Below, one piece after another: positions 12,726 through 20,563 of a stretch of 34,856 nucleotides of DNA. The stretch lies in IMG/VR virus record IMGVR_UViG_3300011248_000018, positions 1 to 34,856 of that record; one strand, written 5' to 3'. The position numbers and the translations under genes are program-made. Every line of letters starts with the position of its first letter. Position 1 is the first letter of the stretch. The stretch comes from a virus. The notes under the pieces are model-generated. The model did not search any database, had not been told where the DNA came from, and saw only the letters and a program-made list of their open reading frames with translations.

Positions 12726-14152
12726 TTCTACGCCCATACCAAGATGATCTAATCGACAAGGCACGGCAGGCGCTGCGAGTCAATCAGTCTGTCCTGATGC
12801 AGGCACCAACCGGGGCAGGCAAAACCGCGCTTACGGTTACGATGATGAAGAACGCAGCCGCGCAGGGTAAGCGTTCTTTTTTCTGCGTCCACCAGAACGA
12901 GCTACTACAGCAAACCGGAAAGGCGCTATGGAAGCAGCACCTTGAACACGGCATGGTGGCCGCCGGTAAGCGTGCATCGAAACTACCCGCGCAAGTAGCC
13001 AGCGTGCAAACACTGGTGCGCCGTCTGGATCAGTACGAGGAGCCAGACTTGATTATTATCGACGAGGCGCACAGGGCGGCGGCGGCAACGTACCTCAAGA
13101 TTCTTGAGGCATACCCCCGCGCCAAGGTGGTCGGGCTTACTGCGACGCCGCAACGGACAGACGGCAAGGGGCTGGCTGACATATTCCAATCGTTAATCGT
13201 TGGGCCTTCCGTTCGCCAGCTTATCGACGCCGGGTATCTATCTGACTATGAGATATTCGCGCCGCCGTCTATGTTCGACGCAACCGGCGTGCAGACTCGT
13301 GCCGGTGACTTCGCCAAGGAGCAGGCAGAGGCGGCGATGGATAAACCGACCATTACTGGCGATGCCGTGAACCACTACCGCAAGCTGGCCAAGGGCAAGC
13401 GGTGCGTCGTGATGTGTGTCGGCATCAAGCACGCCGATCACGTTGCCGAACAGTACCGGCAGGCAGGCATATCCGCTGAATCGCTCGACGGCACCATGAG
13501 TAATGCCGGACGCGAGGACGTGCTGCAACGGTTCGAGCGAGGGGAGACTTTGGTGCTGACAAACACGAACCTGTTAATCGAGGGTGTCGATATTCCGGCC
13601 ATCGAGGTGGTGCAGTGGTTGCGCCCAACACAGAGCCTTATTATCTGGATGCAGGGCGTGGGGCGAGGGCTTCGACCAGCACCGGGCAAGGATCGTCTGT
13701 TGTTGCTGGATCACGTCGGCAACGTCCATCGCCACGGTCTGCCAGACGACCCACGAGAGTGGTCACTAGAGGGCCGCAAGAAAGGAAAACGCAAGGCAAA
13801 CGATGAGCCGGACGTATCCATCCAGCAGTGCCAGTCATGCTATGCCGTGTTCCGGCCCGGCCCTTCAGTGTGCCCCAAGTGCGGTGCCCCTGTGCAGAAG
13901 CAACCGCAACGAGAGCTTGAGATTATCGAGGGCGAGCTGCAAAAGATCGACCTTGAAAGGGCACGAAAGGAACGCAAGCGGGAGCAGGGCGCGGCGCGGA
14001 CATTGCGCGAACTGGTGGCGCTGGGTATCCGTCGCGAGATGCGAAAACCTGGGGCATGGGCGGCAATCACGACCGCAAGCCGTGAAGGGCGCAAGCCAAC
14101 CCCTGCCGAATTCCAGCAGGCCAAACAGATTGAACGGGAGCTGAGGGGATGA
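12722..14152 (+). CDS. SF2 DEAH helicase with C-terminal zinc finger
   Basis: This 476-aa protein has all main superfamily-2 motifs: Walker A APTGAGKT (28-35), DEAH (114-117), motif III TATPQRTDG (140-148), TNTNLLIEGVDIP (280-292) and motif VI QGVGRGLRP (311-319). A Cys4 zinc finger follows (C370, C373, C384, C387), then a charged coiled tail. The architecture resembles phage helicases of the UvsW/SSL2 type. It would unwind or remodel DNA during replication with the PrimPol protein. The zinc finger may aid DNA binding. Confidence 0.88.
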   Translation: MILRPYQDDLIDKARQALRVNQSVLMQAPTGAGKTALTVTMMKNAAAQGKRSFFCVHQNELLQQTGKALWKQHLEHGMVAAGKRASKLPAQVASVQTLVRRLDQYEEPDLIIIDEAHRAAAATYLKILEAYPRAKVVGLTATPQRTDGKGLADIFQSLIVGPSVRQLIDAGYLSDYEIFAPPSMFDATGVQTRAGDFAKEQAEAAMDKPTITGDAVNHYRKLAKGKRCVVMCVGIKHADHVAEQYRQAGISAESLDGTMSNAGREDVLQRFERGETLVLTNTNLLIEGVDIPAIEVVQWLRPTQSLIIWMQGVGRGLRPAPGKDRLLLLDHVGNVHRHGLPDDPREWSLEGRKKGKRKANDEPDVSIQQCQSCYAVFRPGPSVCPKCGAPVQKQPQRELEIIEGELQKIDLERARKERKREQGAARTLRELVALGIRREMRKPGAWAAITTASREGRKPTPAEFQQAKQIERELRG

Positions 14153-14499
14153 ACCAAGAAACCGCGATCCAGCGCAGAATTATGATCTCCTTATCCGAGG
14201 CTGGCTGTACCATCTGGCGCAACGAGACCAGCGGCGCATGGGTAGGCAAGGTAATCCACCAAGCGGGCGACCAGGTAACGCTAACCAACGCCCGAATGAT
14301 TCGTTTCGGCCTCGCCGTCGGCTCCAGCGACATCATAGGCATAGCACCTGACGGGCGGTTCCTCGCCGTTGAGGTGAAGACACCCAAAGGCCGTGCTACC
14401 AAGGAACAGCTAACGTTCATCGAAGCCGTGCGCAACGCTGGCGGCATCGCAGGTATTGCGAGAAGCCCACAGGAAGCATTAGAGTTAATCGGCGGCTAG
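14149..14499 (+). CDS. VRR-NUC domain nuclease
   Basis: This 116-aa protein is a stand-alone VRR-NUC module of the PD-(D/E)XK superfamily. Visible parts are NQETAIQRR (E4) near the start, VGSSDIIGI (D61), FLAVEVKTPKG (E75, K77) and ATKEQLTFIEAVRNAGG (Q87). Such short proteins are junction-resolving or structure-specific nucleases and often sit beside SF2 helicases in phage genomes, as here with a 4-nt overlap. It probably processes branched replication intermediates. Confidence 0.87.
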   Translation: MNQETAIQRRIMISLSEAGCTIWRNETSGAWVGKVIHQAGDQVTLTNARMIRFGLAVGSSDIIGIAPDGRFLAVEVKTPKGRATKEQLTFIEAVRNAGGIAGIARSPQEALELIGG

Positions 14500-14573
14500 T
14501 CCGGCCAGACGAAAAGCAGCTAGTCACTGCCTGCCGCCACCCTATCGACTCCCTTTGACGAAGGAACCGACGA

Positions 14574-17231
14574 ATGACAACCAAAACAATAGACTGGTAC
14601 GCCCGCCGCTATACCGAGCTTTACGGATTCGCCCTTGTTCCCATCGAGCCAGGCCGCAAGTTCCCCAGCGTTAACGACTGGGGCAGCAAAACCATTACAG
14701 ACCCGGACGCAGCCGCGGATTTCTACAGCGAGCATGCAGACTGGAACATGGGCCTGGCTCTAGGCCCGTCCGGTCTGTGCAGCCTCGACATCGACTGCGA
14801 CGAATCGTTTGCCGTGGTACTGGACGAGTTCGGCATCCCCCCCGACGCGCTGGCCGAATACCCCACCATCCAAGGGTCCACCAAGGGGCGCCGGGTCATG
14901 TTCCGCGTGCCTGCCGGTGCCGACCTTCCCTACGCCAAACTCAACTGGCCTACTGAGGCAGACCCGACCAAGCGTTACACGGTATTCGAGCTGCGTGCGG
15001 CCACAGACGGTAAGGCGCGTCAGGACGTAGCCCCGCCGTCTATTCACCCAGACACCGGCAAGCCTTACCGCTGGATCGTTCAGCCGCCGAAACCCGGCAA
15101 CGAGTGGCCAGAGCCTCCCGGCTGGCTTCTGGCTATCTGGGGAGCGTGGGGCGACTTCAAGCCACAATTGGCGAGCGCCTGCCCGTGGGTGGACGATCCT
15201 GTTCCTCCAGCACCGAGCAAGCCCCCTCGTGAGCGCCAACAGGGAGCTAGCGTGATCGAGGAGTACACCAGCCGCCACGACCTACGCTCCGAGCTTGAGC
15301 GGTACGGATACAAGCGAATCGGTCGAAAGCGTTACCTTTCGCCACACACCACAACAGGGCTGCCGGGTGTCGTGCTATTCCCAGACGAAGAAACATGCTG
15401 GATACATCACGCAAGTGACCCGCTATGCAGCGAGGAGTCAGGCCAGCCGGTCAACGCTTTCGACCTGTTCTGCGAGTACGACCATGGCGGAGACGCTAGC
15501 AAGGCTGTCAAGGCTGCGGCTGATGCCATGGGCATGAAGCCGACGCACTCAGAGCGAGCCAAGCCGACCAAGGAAGCCGCCGAGCTGATGGCCAGCAATA
15601 CCGTTGATCCGACGCCAGACGCGTCGCCGCCTAAAGGCCCGTTCGTGGCTCTTGGCTATAGCGGAAACAGCTACTACTACCTGCCTCGCGGCACGGAGCA
15701 GGTGGCCGAGATACGCAGGGGGGCGCACACATCGCCCGCCGAGATGATGTCTCTCGCGCCCGTCGAGTGGTGGGATCACGCCTACCCCAAGGAGAAGGGA
15801 GGCTGCGACTGGCACACGGCTGCGTCGGCGTGCATGCGCATGTGCGAGGCACGGGGGATCTACAGCCCTGAGCGCGAGCGAGGCCGTGGCGCGTGGTACG
15901 ACGAAGGCCGCGCCGTACTTCACCTGGGCGACCGCTTGCTGGTGGACGGCCAAGCAACCGCAATCGCAGACCTTCGGAGCCGGTTCATCTATACCCGGCA
16001 GGCCCCCATGGAAACCGGCATGGACGCGGTGCCAGCTACAGCCGCCGACGCACAGGCGTTGCTGGCGATATTCGACGGCCTTAACTGGAGCAAGCCGGTT
16101 CACGCAAGGATGGCGGCTGGCTGGACGGTCCTTGCCCCGATCTGCGGGGCGCTCAAGTGGCGTCCTCACATCTGGCTAACGGCGCAACGGGGGGCTGGCA
16201 AGACATGGATTCAAGACAACATCATCGGCCCCATGCTGGGCGCAGGTGCCATGATCGTGCAGGGCAGCACCACTGAGGCTGGCATCCGTCAACGGCTCAA
16301 GCAGGACGCCAGGGCTATCGTGTTCGATGAGGCCGAAAGCGAGAACCAAGGCAGCCAGAAGCGCATGCAAACGGTTATCGAGCTGGCCAGACAGTCGAGC
16401 AGCGACAGTAGCGCGGAAATCGTGAAGGGCACGGCAGGGGGGCAAGGCATGGCGTTCCGTATGCGATCCATGTTCCTGCTTGGGTCGGTTAACGTGGCGT
16501 TGTCACAGGCCGCTGACGAAAGCCGGTTTTCGGTGCTGACTATTGAGGCACCAGACAAGACAACCGAGGAGATAGATCGATTCGACGCCTTCTCTGTTCA
16601 TGTCGGAAACACGTTGACCCCGGAATACTGTGCCGCTATCCGGGCGCGTGCGTATCGCCTCATGCCGGTGGTGCGGGATAACGCTAAGACACTGGCCAAG
16701 GCCGTTGCCGAGTTGCTTGGCAGTCAGCGTATCGGCGATCAGGTGGGCACACTGCTTGCCGGGGCATGGCTGCTCGAGTCCGACGAGCGCCTTTGCATGG
16801 ACAAGGCAAGGCAGTACGTCATGCCGCTGGACTTCTCAGACGCCAAGGAAGCTGAGCAGGTGAGCGATGAGGAATCCTTGCTGATGAAGATCATGCAGAC
16901 TCAAGTGCGTTTCGACTCCTCTCACCATGGCGCACTGACGCGGGCTATCGGTGAGATCGTGGACTGTGCCATGGGTCGCGGCGGGCTTGGCGAGACTAGC
17001 GCCAAGGAAGCCAATGACATACTAAGCCGGTACGGCATCAAGGTTGATGGTGACGCGCTTGTCTTCGCCAACACGCATACAGAGCTCGAGCGAGTGCTAC
17101 GTGACACTCCATGGGCGGCTGGATGGCGTCGAGTCCTGTGCCGGATACCTGGATCAATGCCGGAATTGAATCCGGTTCGGTTTGCTGGCACTCGGTCGCG
17201 GGCGGTTCGCGTGCCGTTGTCGTTTCTGTGA
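14574..17231 (+). CDS. Primase-polymerase fused to P-loop ATPase/helicase domain
   Basis: This 885-aa protein has an N-terminal PrimPol domain (about 1-190). It shows LDIDCD with metal-binding D72 and D74, QGSTKGRRVMFR and APPSIHPDTGK with H158, the usual AEP-primase signs. After a linker, a P-loop domain carries Walker A AQRGAGKT (537-544) and Walker B AIVFDEAE (581-588), in the style of DUF927/D5-type replicative ATPases. One protein could prime, extend and unwind. A 74-nt gap with AAGGA separates it from the nuclease gene. It is followed at once by a terminator and a repeat cluster that looks like its origin. No separate DNA polymerase gene is present. Confidence 0.88.
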   Translation: MTTKTIDWYARRYTELYGFALVPIEPGRKFPSVNDWGSKTITDPDAAADFYSEHADWNMGLALGPSGLCSLDIDCDESFAVVLDEFGIPPDALAEYPTIQGSTKGRRVMFRVPAGADLPYAKLNWPTEADPTKRYTVFELRAATDGKARQDVAPPSIHPDTGKPYRWIVQPPKPGNEWPEPPGWLLAIWGAWGDFKPQLASACPWVDDPVPPAPSKPPRERQQGASVIEEYTSRHDLRSELERYGYKRIGRKRYLSPHTTTGLPGVVLFPDEETCWIHHASDPLCSEESGQPVNAFDLFCEYDHGGDASKAVKAAADAMGMKPTHSERAKPTKEAAELMASNTVDPTPDASPPKGPFVALGYSGNSYYYLPRGTEQVAEIRRGAHTSPAEMMSLAPVEWWDHAYPKEKGGCDWHTAASACMRMCEARGIYSPERERGRGAWYDEGRAVLHLGDRLLVDGQATAIADLRSRFIYTRQAPMETGMDAVPATAADAQALLAIFDGLNWSKPVHARMAAGWTVLAPICGALKWRPHIWLTAQRGAGKTWIQDNIIGPMLGAGAMIVQGSTTEAGIRQRLKQDARAIVFDEAESENQGSQKRMQTVIELARQSSSDSSAEIVKGTAGGQGMAFRMRSMFLLGSVNVALSQAADESRFSVLTIEAPDKTTEEIDRFDAFSVHVGNTLTPEYCAAIRARAYRLMPVVRDNAKTLAKAVAELLGSQRIGDQVGTLLAGAWLLESDERLCMDKARQYVMPLDFSDAKEAEQVSDEESLLMKIMQTQVRFDSSHHGALTRAIGEIVDCAMGRGGLGETSAKEANDILSRYGIKVDGDALVFANTHTELERVLRDTPWAAGWRRVLCRIPGSMPELNPVRFAGTRSRAVRVPLSFL

Positions 17232-17241
17232 AATTGGCACT

Positions 17242-17280
17242 AGCGTGCCTGTTTTGCGGCTTAGGGTGGCACGCTTTTTC
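17242..17280 (+). terminator. Rho-independent terminator after the replication operon
   Basis: AGCGTGCC (17242-17249) and GGCACGCT (17268-17275) form a perfect 8-bp stem around an 18-nt loop, and TTTTTC follows. It lies 10 nt after the PrimPol stop. The stem also contains the GTGCC core seen in the downstream repeats, so it might double as a protein-binding site. Confidence 0.7.
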
Positions 17281-17284
17281 AAAA

Positions 17285-17320
17285 GTGTGCCGGGTAGTGT
17301 GCCGGGTAGTGTGCCACCTG
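17285..17320 (+). repeat. Three tandem 12-bp repeats (iteron-like)
   Basis: GTGTGCCGGGTA occurs twice and GTGTGCCACCTG once, starting at 17285, 17297 and 17309 with exact 12-bp spacing. About one helical turn plus 1.5 bp separates the units. The last unit carries the ACCTG ending found in the scattered copies further on. Tandem units of this kind are typical binding sites for replication initiators. Confidence 0.8.
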
Positions 17321-17367
17321 TTTTCCAATAAAATCAACAACTTACTCCAAAGTGTCACGAATGGCAC

Positions 17368-17408
17368 AATAAATAAATAAAGATACGTAAGAGATATATA
17401 TATAGGTA
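17368..17408. other. AT-rich stretch, possible DNA unwinding element
   Basis: A run of A and T with AATAAATAAATAAAG and GAGATATATATATAGG stands out from the GC-rich genome. It lies between the tandem repeats and the scattered copies. In iteron origins this is where the strands first open. The assignment depends on the origin call. Confidence 0.5.
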
Positions 17409-17709
17409 TAGGTGGCTATGGATGGGTATTTTTCTATTCTCTTACATGTCTATCAAACGAAAAAAAGTGTGCCAACCGTGCCACCTGACATAACTCGTTG
17501 ATTTGAAAGGAAAACAGGTGGCACAGTAGCTAAAAATAAGTGTGCCACCCGGCACAAAAGTGTGCCACCTAAGTGGTTGCTAACATGCTGGGCCGCGTCG
17601 TTGCTGGTTTCTCGCTGAATATAAAGTGTGCCACCCAAAGATGACCACCCAACGCCGAGCATCGGAATAACCGCCGCCCCATCCATTCCAAAACGATCTA
17701 TAAATCCCC

Positions 17710-17738
17710 GTGACAGCATCATGCCCGGATGGCATAGT
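17710..17738 (+). promoter_or_regulatory. Candidate promoter for the small-gene operon
   Basis: GTGACA (17710-17715), a 17-bp spacer and CATAGT (17733-17738) lie about 28 nt before the first gene. An inverted repeat ATGCC-CGGAT-GGCAT (17721-17735) overlaps the spacer and -10 box and could be an operator. The rightward direction fits the operon that follows. Confidence 0.5.
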
Positions 17739-17765
17739 TAGCCCATCGAAGCGAAACGTAGAGAG

Positions 17766-17930
17766 ATGGGACGAACCGACATGAGCATGAACGAATTGGT
17801 AAAGCAGTCACTCGAAACCGCCGCCGACATTATGGGCATTTCTTTTGACGAAGCGGCCAACAGCCCCGAAGCGCAAGAAATGGCGTTCAAACTGAGCTGC
17901 GCCGCCATGGCAGAACAGGCCGCCCACTAA
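17766..17930 (+). CDS. Small hypothetical protein (54 aa)
   Basis: The frame reads MGRTDMSMNELVKQSLETAA, then a helical Ala-rich stretch to the end (AAMAEQAAH). GTAGAGAG precedes the ATG at 17766; the ATG at 17781 is an alternative start giving 49 aa. It is the first gene of the operon after the candidate origin. It could be a small helical regulator, but there is no motif to say so. Confidence 0.5.
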   Translation: MGRTDMSMNELVKQSLETAADIMGISFDEAANSPEAQEMAFKLSCAAMAEQAAH

Positions 17931-17958
17931 GTCGGCCACCAACAACGAGGAGATAGAG

Positions 17959-18366
17959 ATGAAAGAATTCAAGGGAACGCCGGGGCCATGGGATGTCCAT
18001 ATGAAGGGCGGCACATGCGTGATCGACCCCAGCGGCAAGGTGGTCACCTGTTTCGTATCAAATTGCGAAACAGACCCGTCAGCAGACGTTGCTGATGCGC
18101 TATTGGCTGCCGCCTCACATGACCTGCTGGAAGCTGCTCTATTCGCAGAACGTCGCAGCAAGCAACCAGGAGAGGGCAATACAGAATTTTTCGAGCGTCT
18201 GGCAGATGAATTCTATGAACGCCACGGCTATCTGGCTCCCGGTAAAGATGACCCTCTACGAAGCGTCTCAATTGAGGAGGCGCAAGAGGAGTGGGGCCGA
18301 TTTCTTAATGAGCCCGGCGAAGCCCGTCGTGCCGCCATAGCCAAAGCACTGGGAGACCCCCAATGA
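17959..18366 (+). CDS. Hypothetical phage protein (135 aa)
   Basis: It has the recurring ribosome site GAGGAGATAGAG right before the ATG. The start FKGTPGPWDVH followed by a short beta region, then ADVADALLAAASHDLLEA, is a layout seen in many phage accessory proteins (Ead/Ea22-like context). The second half is helical and charged and ends in RRAAIAKALGDPQ. No enzymatic motif is seen. It overlaps the next gene by 4 nt. Confidence 0.6.
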   Translation: MKEFKGTPGPWDVHMKGGTCVIDPSGKVVTCFVSNCETDPSADVADALLAAASHDLLEAALFAERRSKQPGEGNTEFFERLADEFYERHGYLAPGKDDPLRSVSIEEAQEEWGRFLNEPGEARRAAIAKALGDPQ

Positions 18367-18602
18367 CTAACTACCCCTCAGACAACCCAGTCTGGACCAC
18401 AAACGACGAAATCCTGTACCTGCGAGGACTGGCACAGCGGGACGGCCACCGCATGGGCGCTCACCGCGGCGGCAGCGTACCGGCAAAGCACATCCTGGAT
18501 AGCTGGCTGGCGACCTACAAGCGCCGGGAATGGGATATTAACGTAGACGTTGCCAAGTGCCTGCTTGTGGCGGAGCAACTGAGTGAGGAGATGGAAGGAT
18601 GA
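18363..18602 (+). CDS. Hypothetical protein (79 aa)
   Basis: A soluble protein with several Trp and Arg residues (NPVWTTNDEILYLRGLAQRD, then HILDSWLATYKRREWDINVD). It is mostly helical, overlaps both neighbours by 4 nt and so belongs to a translationally coupled operon. It has no recognised family. Confidence 0.6.
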   Translation: MTNYPSDNPVWTTNDEILYLRGLAQRDGHRMGAHRGGSVPAKHILDSWLATYKRREWDINVDVAKCLLVAEQLSEEMEG

Positions 18603-18904
18603 GTGATTGCCTCGGATACGACATTGACGGCCAGCCTTTGCGGGCTGGGGATAGGGTGGTGATTGTTGAGGCTGGCGCCAAGCCGGAGAGCGTAGACGGC
18701 TACGCGGTGGTTATTGGGCCAAACGCGCATCCGCTTCTCTTTCCAGGTAAGCCTGAGATCTCTATCGACGGGCCATCCGGCATTGGTGACATTTGGTGTG
18801 ACGCAGTACGCAAACTCCAACCCAAACAAGCCGACAACGAAGCCACCACATGGGAATCCATCGAACAGCTAACCGGTTGGGTGCCGGAAGGGGTGCAGGT
18901 GTGA
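18599..18904 (+). CDS. Hypothetical protein with SH3/KOW-like start (101 aa)
   Basis: The first 60 residues (GQPLRAGDRVVIVEAGAKPE, GYAVVIGPN) have the spaced glycines and hydrophobic strands of a small SH3-like barrel, as in KOW-type domains. The rest (TTWESIEQLTGWVPEGVQV) is short and polar. The stop overlaps the GTG of the next gene. A nucleic-acid or protein contact is possible; none is shown. Confidence 0.55.
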   Translation: MSDCLGYDIDGQPLRAGDRVVIVEAGAKPESVDGYAVVIGPNAHPLLFPGKPEISIDGPSGIGDIWCDAVRKLQPKQADNEATTWESIEQLTGWVPEGVQV

Positions 18905-19197
18905 CCAAACAACAACTAACCCTAATCACGCTCCTCTCTGACGGCCATACGCTCATGTCAGCGGCCAAGGGCATGGGGAGCAGCCAGACGGCACTGACGA
19001 AGCTCCTACAGCGCATGGAGGCGCATCACGGCCTAACCCTGGTGCTACGTCGCGGGCCATCGGTAACGCCCACGGAGGAGCTGCACATGCTCGCCAAGCA
19101 GGCAAGGAAGATACTGGCCAATATGCGCACGATGGAGGAGATGGTGGAGCGGGTTAAACAACACGACGAAGCAAACCAAGGAGAAAGCAATGAGTGA
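18901..19197 (+). CDS. Second mini LysR-type HTH protein
   Basis: This 98-aa protein starts at a GTG overlapping the previous stop (GTGA); a start at 18850 would duplicate the end of the upstream gene in another frame. It has a LysR-like winged HTH: TLITLLSDGHTLMSAAKGMG, then SSQTALTKLLQRMEAHHGLT, then LVLRRGPSVTPTEE. A dimer-type helix follows (KQARKILANMRTMEEMVERV). The co-inducer domain is absent, as in the protein at 8480-8842, though the two differ widely in sequence. It may be a DNA-binding regulator for this operon or for the phage. Confidence 0.7.
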   Translation: MTKQQLTLITLLSDGHTLMSAAKGMGSSQTALTKLLQRMEAHHGLTLVLRRGPSVTPTEELHMLAKQARKILANMRTMEEMVERVKQHDEANQGESNE

Positions 19198-19645
19198 AGC
19201 AAAAGAAACGGCAAATGAAATTCTGGTGCAGTTATTGCAGCGAGCCGTTGACGGCGTGGACAAGGCGGTTGAGTTCAGTCAGGCGCAGATTCCAGACGTG
19301 GTGGAGCAGCTACTGATGTGGAAGGCTCTAGAAAGCTGCATTTATGCGCTGGTCGGCTTATTGATGGTTGCCATTTCCGTTGCCGTGTGGAGATATGGCA
19401 CTTCGCTGGCAAAGATGGCAAAAAAGGCAAAGGAGGAAGATGAGGATTGGGTGTGGCTGACTCCTGAGGTAAGATGCTCAACGAGTATGAAGTATGATTT
19501 TTGTGTTAGCCCGGTCCCGAAAATCATATCTGGGTTAATTGCCTTTATCGGATTCATGGTCAGTACTAATGTCATGACGGCCATTCAAATCTGGGTCGCG
19601 CCAAAGCTTTACTTGCTGGAATATGCTACGAGTTTGGTCAAGTAA
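19190..19645 (+). CDS. Membrane protein with two helices (151 aa)
   Basis: Two membrane segments are visible: about residues 50-68 (CIYALVGLLMVAISVAVW) and 112-131 (ISGLIAFIGFMVSTNVMTA). Between them is a charged loop with EEDEDWVWLTPEV and two cysteines. AAGGAGAAAG lies before the ATG. The N-terminus is helical and amphipathic. It is not near the lysis genes; superinfection control is one possibility for such early membrane proteins, but that is only a guess. Confidence 0.6.
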   Translation: MSEAKETANEILVQLLQRAVDGVDKAVEFSQAQIPDVVEQLLMWKALESCIYALVGLLMVAISVAVWRYGTSLAKMAKKAKEEDEDWVWLTPEVRCSTSMKYDFCVSPVPKIISGLIAFIGFMVSTNVMTAIQIWVAPKLYLLEYATSLVK

Positions 19646-19679
19646 TGGAGCGGATTAAGCGGAGAGAGGAGGTAGAGGG

Positions 19680-19841
19680 GTGAGAATTAGGCCAGACTTG
19701 GTATGCTTTTCGGTATCGCTGCTTTTCTGTGTAATAACCGCAGCCCAAGGCAAGAGGCTCAGCGAAGTCGAACACTACACCTTTCTTGCCATCGTGTGTA
19801 CTGGATTCATATGTGCAGCGATAAGGCAGGGCAAGCAATGA
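19680..19841 (+). CDS. Small membrane protein (53 aa)
   Basis: It begins at a GTG with a strong ribosome site (GGAGGT seven bases upstream). MRIRPDLVCFSVSLLFCVIT is a basic head and hydrophobic helix; a second hydrophobic part lies near the end (FLAIVCTGFICAAI). The stop overlaps the ATG of the next gene (CAATGA). Its function is unknown. Confidence 0.55.
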   Translation: MRIRPDLVCFSVSLLFCVITAAQGKRLSEVEHYTFLAIVCTGFICAAIRQGKQ

Positions 19842-19975
19842 ACACCATCCTAGCCCTATTCTCAGCCACTTGCGCCATCGCTGCCATGGTGGCAGCCAAG
19901 CACGGAACGCCCGCTGGCGTGGTGGCTGGTGTATTGCTGTCACTGGCGCTTGGCATAACGGCAATTCTGGTGTAG
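19838..19975 (+). CDS. Small membrane protein (45 aa)
   Basis: This last gene of the operon encodes two short hydrophobic helices, MNTILALFSATCAIAAMVAA and GVVAGVLLSLALGITAILV, joined by a KHGTPA turn. The hairpin shape resembles small membrane effectors or holin-like peptides. Only its composition and the 4-nt overlap with the upstream gene support it. Confidence 0.5.
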   Translation: MNTILALFSATCAIAAMVAAKHGTPAGVVAGVLLSLALGITAILV

Positions 19976-20087
19976 CCTACCAGCAACAATACCCGCCACG
20001 CCTCCTAACAGTGCGCACCCCGGCGGGTTACTTAATCTCTAGGCTGCCTCCCTTCCCCTCAACCCCAAACCGGCAGCCATTTTCCCG

Positions 20088-20113
20088 CCCGGCCTTGAGC
20101 CGGGTTCTTTTTG
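20088..20113 (+). terminator. Rho-independent terminator before the packaging genes
   Basis: CCCGGC, loop CTTGA, GCCGGG and then TTCTTTTT form a textbook terminator. It ends the small-gene operon about 110 nt after its last stop, and the late genes begin 15 nt later. The 112-nt stretch 19976-20087 shows no gene. Confidence 0.85.
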
Positions 20114-20122
20114 TGCTAATAT
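20095..20122 (+). promoter_or_regulatory. Candidate late promoter, extended -10, overlapping the terminator
   Basis: TGCTAATAT at 20114-20122 is an extended -10 box (TGn plus TAATAT). TTGAGC at 20095-20100 lies 16 bp upstream inside the terminator stem. A start site 6-7 bases downstream would fall on the ATG of the terminase gene at 20129, which means a leaderless mRNA. Confidence 0.45.
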
Positions 20123-20128
20123 CGTCGT

Positions 20129-20563
20129 ATGACTGAATCAAAGGCCATTGGCCGTCCATCCAAGTACACAGAAGAGCTTCAAGCGAAGGCAGACGAGTAT
20201 CTGTATCAGCTTGAAGGTCTCGGCCATGTGGTGCCGTCAAGAGCTGGCCTGTGCTGTTATCTTGGTATTAGCCGGTCTACCAGCTACGAATGGGCAGAGT
20301 CCTATCCGGCGTTTTCGGACACGTTAGAGGCGGTCGAGATCATGCAGGAGCATCTGGCGCTGAACGGAGGGCTGGCAGGCAACCTGAATAGCACCATTGT
20401 GAAGCTGGTTCTAGCCAACCACGGATACTCTGATCGCATCGCTCAGGAGCATACCAGCCCTGACGGCTCAATGACGCCAAAACCCGGCATCGACACCAGT
20501 CAGCTATCCGACGGCGCTCTTGAGGAGCTAATGCGTGCCCGCCGCGATCAAGCTGAGCAATGA
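20129..20563 (+). CDS. terS: Terminase small subunit
   Basis: This 144-aa protein begins AIGRPSKYTEELQAKADEYL, the common start of phage small terminases, followed by a DNA-binding HTH (SRAGLCCYLGISRSTSYEWA). The region EHLALNGGLAGNLNSTIVKL, then VLANHGYSD, is typical of this family, which recognises the packaging site and forms a ring. No Shine-Dalgarno sequence is visible before the ATG. Its end overlaps the large subunit start by 29 nt. Confidence 0.88.
   Translation: MTESKAIGRPSKYTEELQAKADEYLYQLEGLGHVVPSRAGLCCYLGISRSTSYEWAESYPAFSDTLEAVEIMQEHLALNGGLAGNLNSTIVKLVLANHGYSDRIAQEHTSPDGSMTPKPGIDTSQLSDGALEELMRARRDQAEQ

Larger units (their letters stand above)
17285..17636. other. Candidate replication origin with iteron-like repeats
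   Basis: The region is gene-free and follows the PrimPol/ATPase gene. Copies of GTGTGCC or its extended form GTGTGCCACC start at 17285, 17297, 17309, 17467, 17540, 17560 and 17626. A GTGCCACCTG lies at 17478-17487, and its reverse complement CAGGTGGCAC at 17515-17524. Several are preceded by an A-run (AAAAGTGTGCC). Between the two clusters lies an AT-rich stretch (about 17368-17408) that could open easily. Repeats plus AT-rich DNA beside an initiator-type gene is the classical iteron origin layout. No DnaA box search was possible. Confidence 0.65.

Noticed and set aside
17285-17320. Tandem repeats as a CRISPR array
   Set aside because: The units are 12 bp with no spacers, and there are no cas genes.
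17453-17722. An 89-aa minus-strand frame in the candidate origin
   Set aside because: It lies across the repeats and has no ribosome site or protein-like pattern; the repeats explain this region better.
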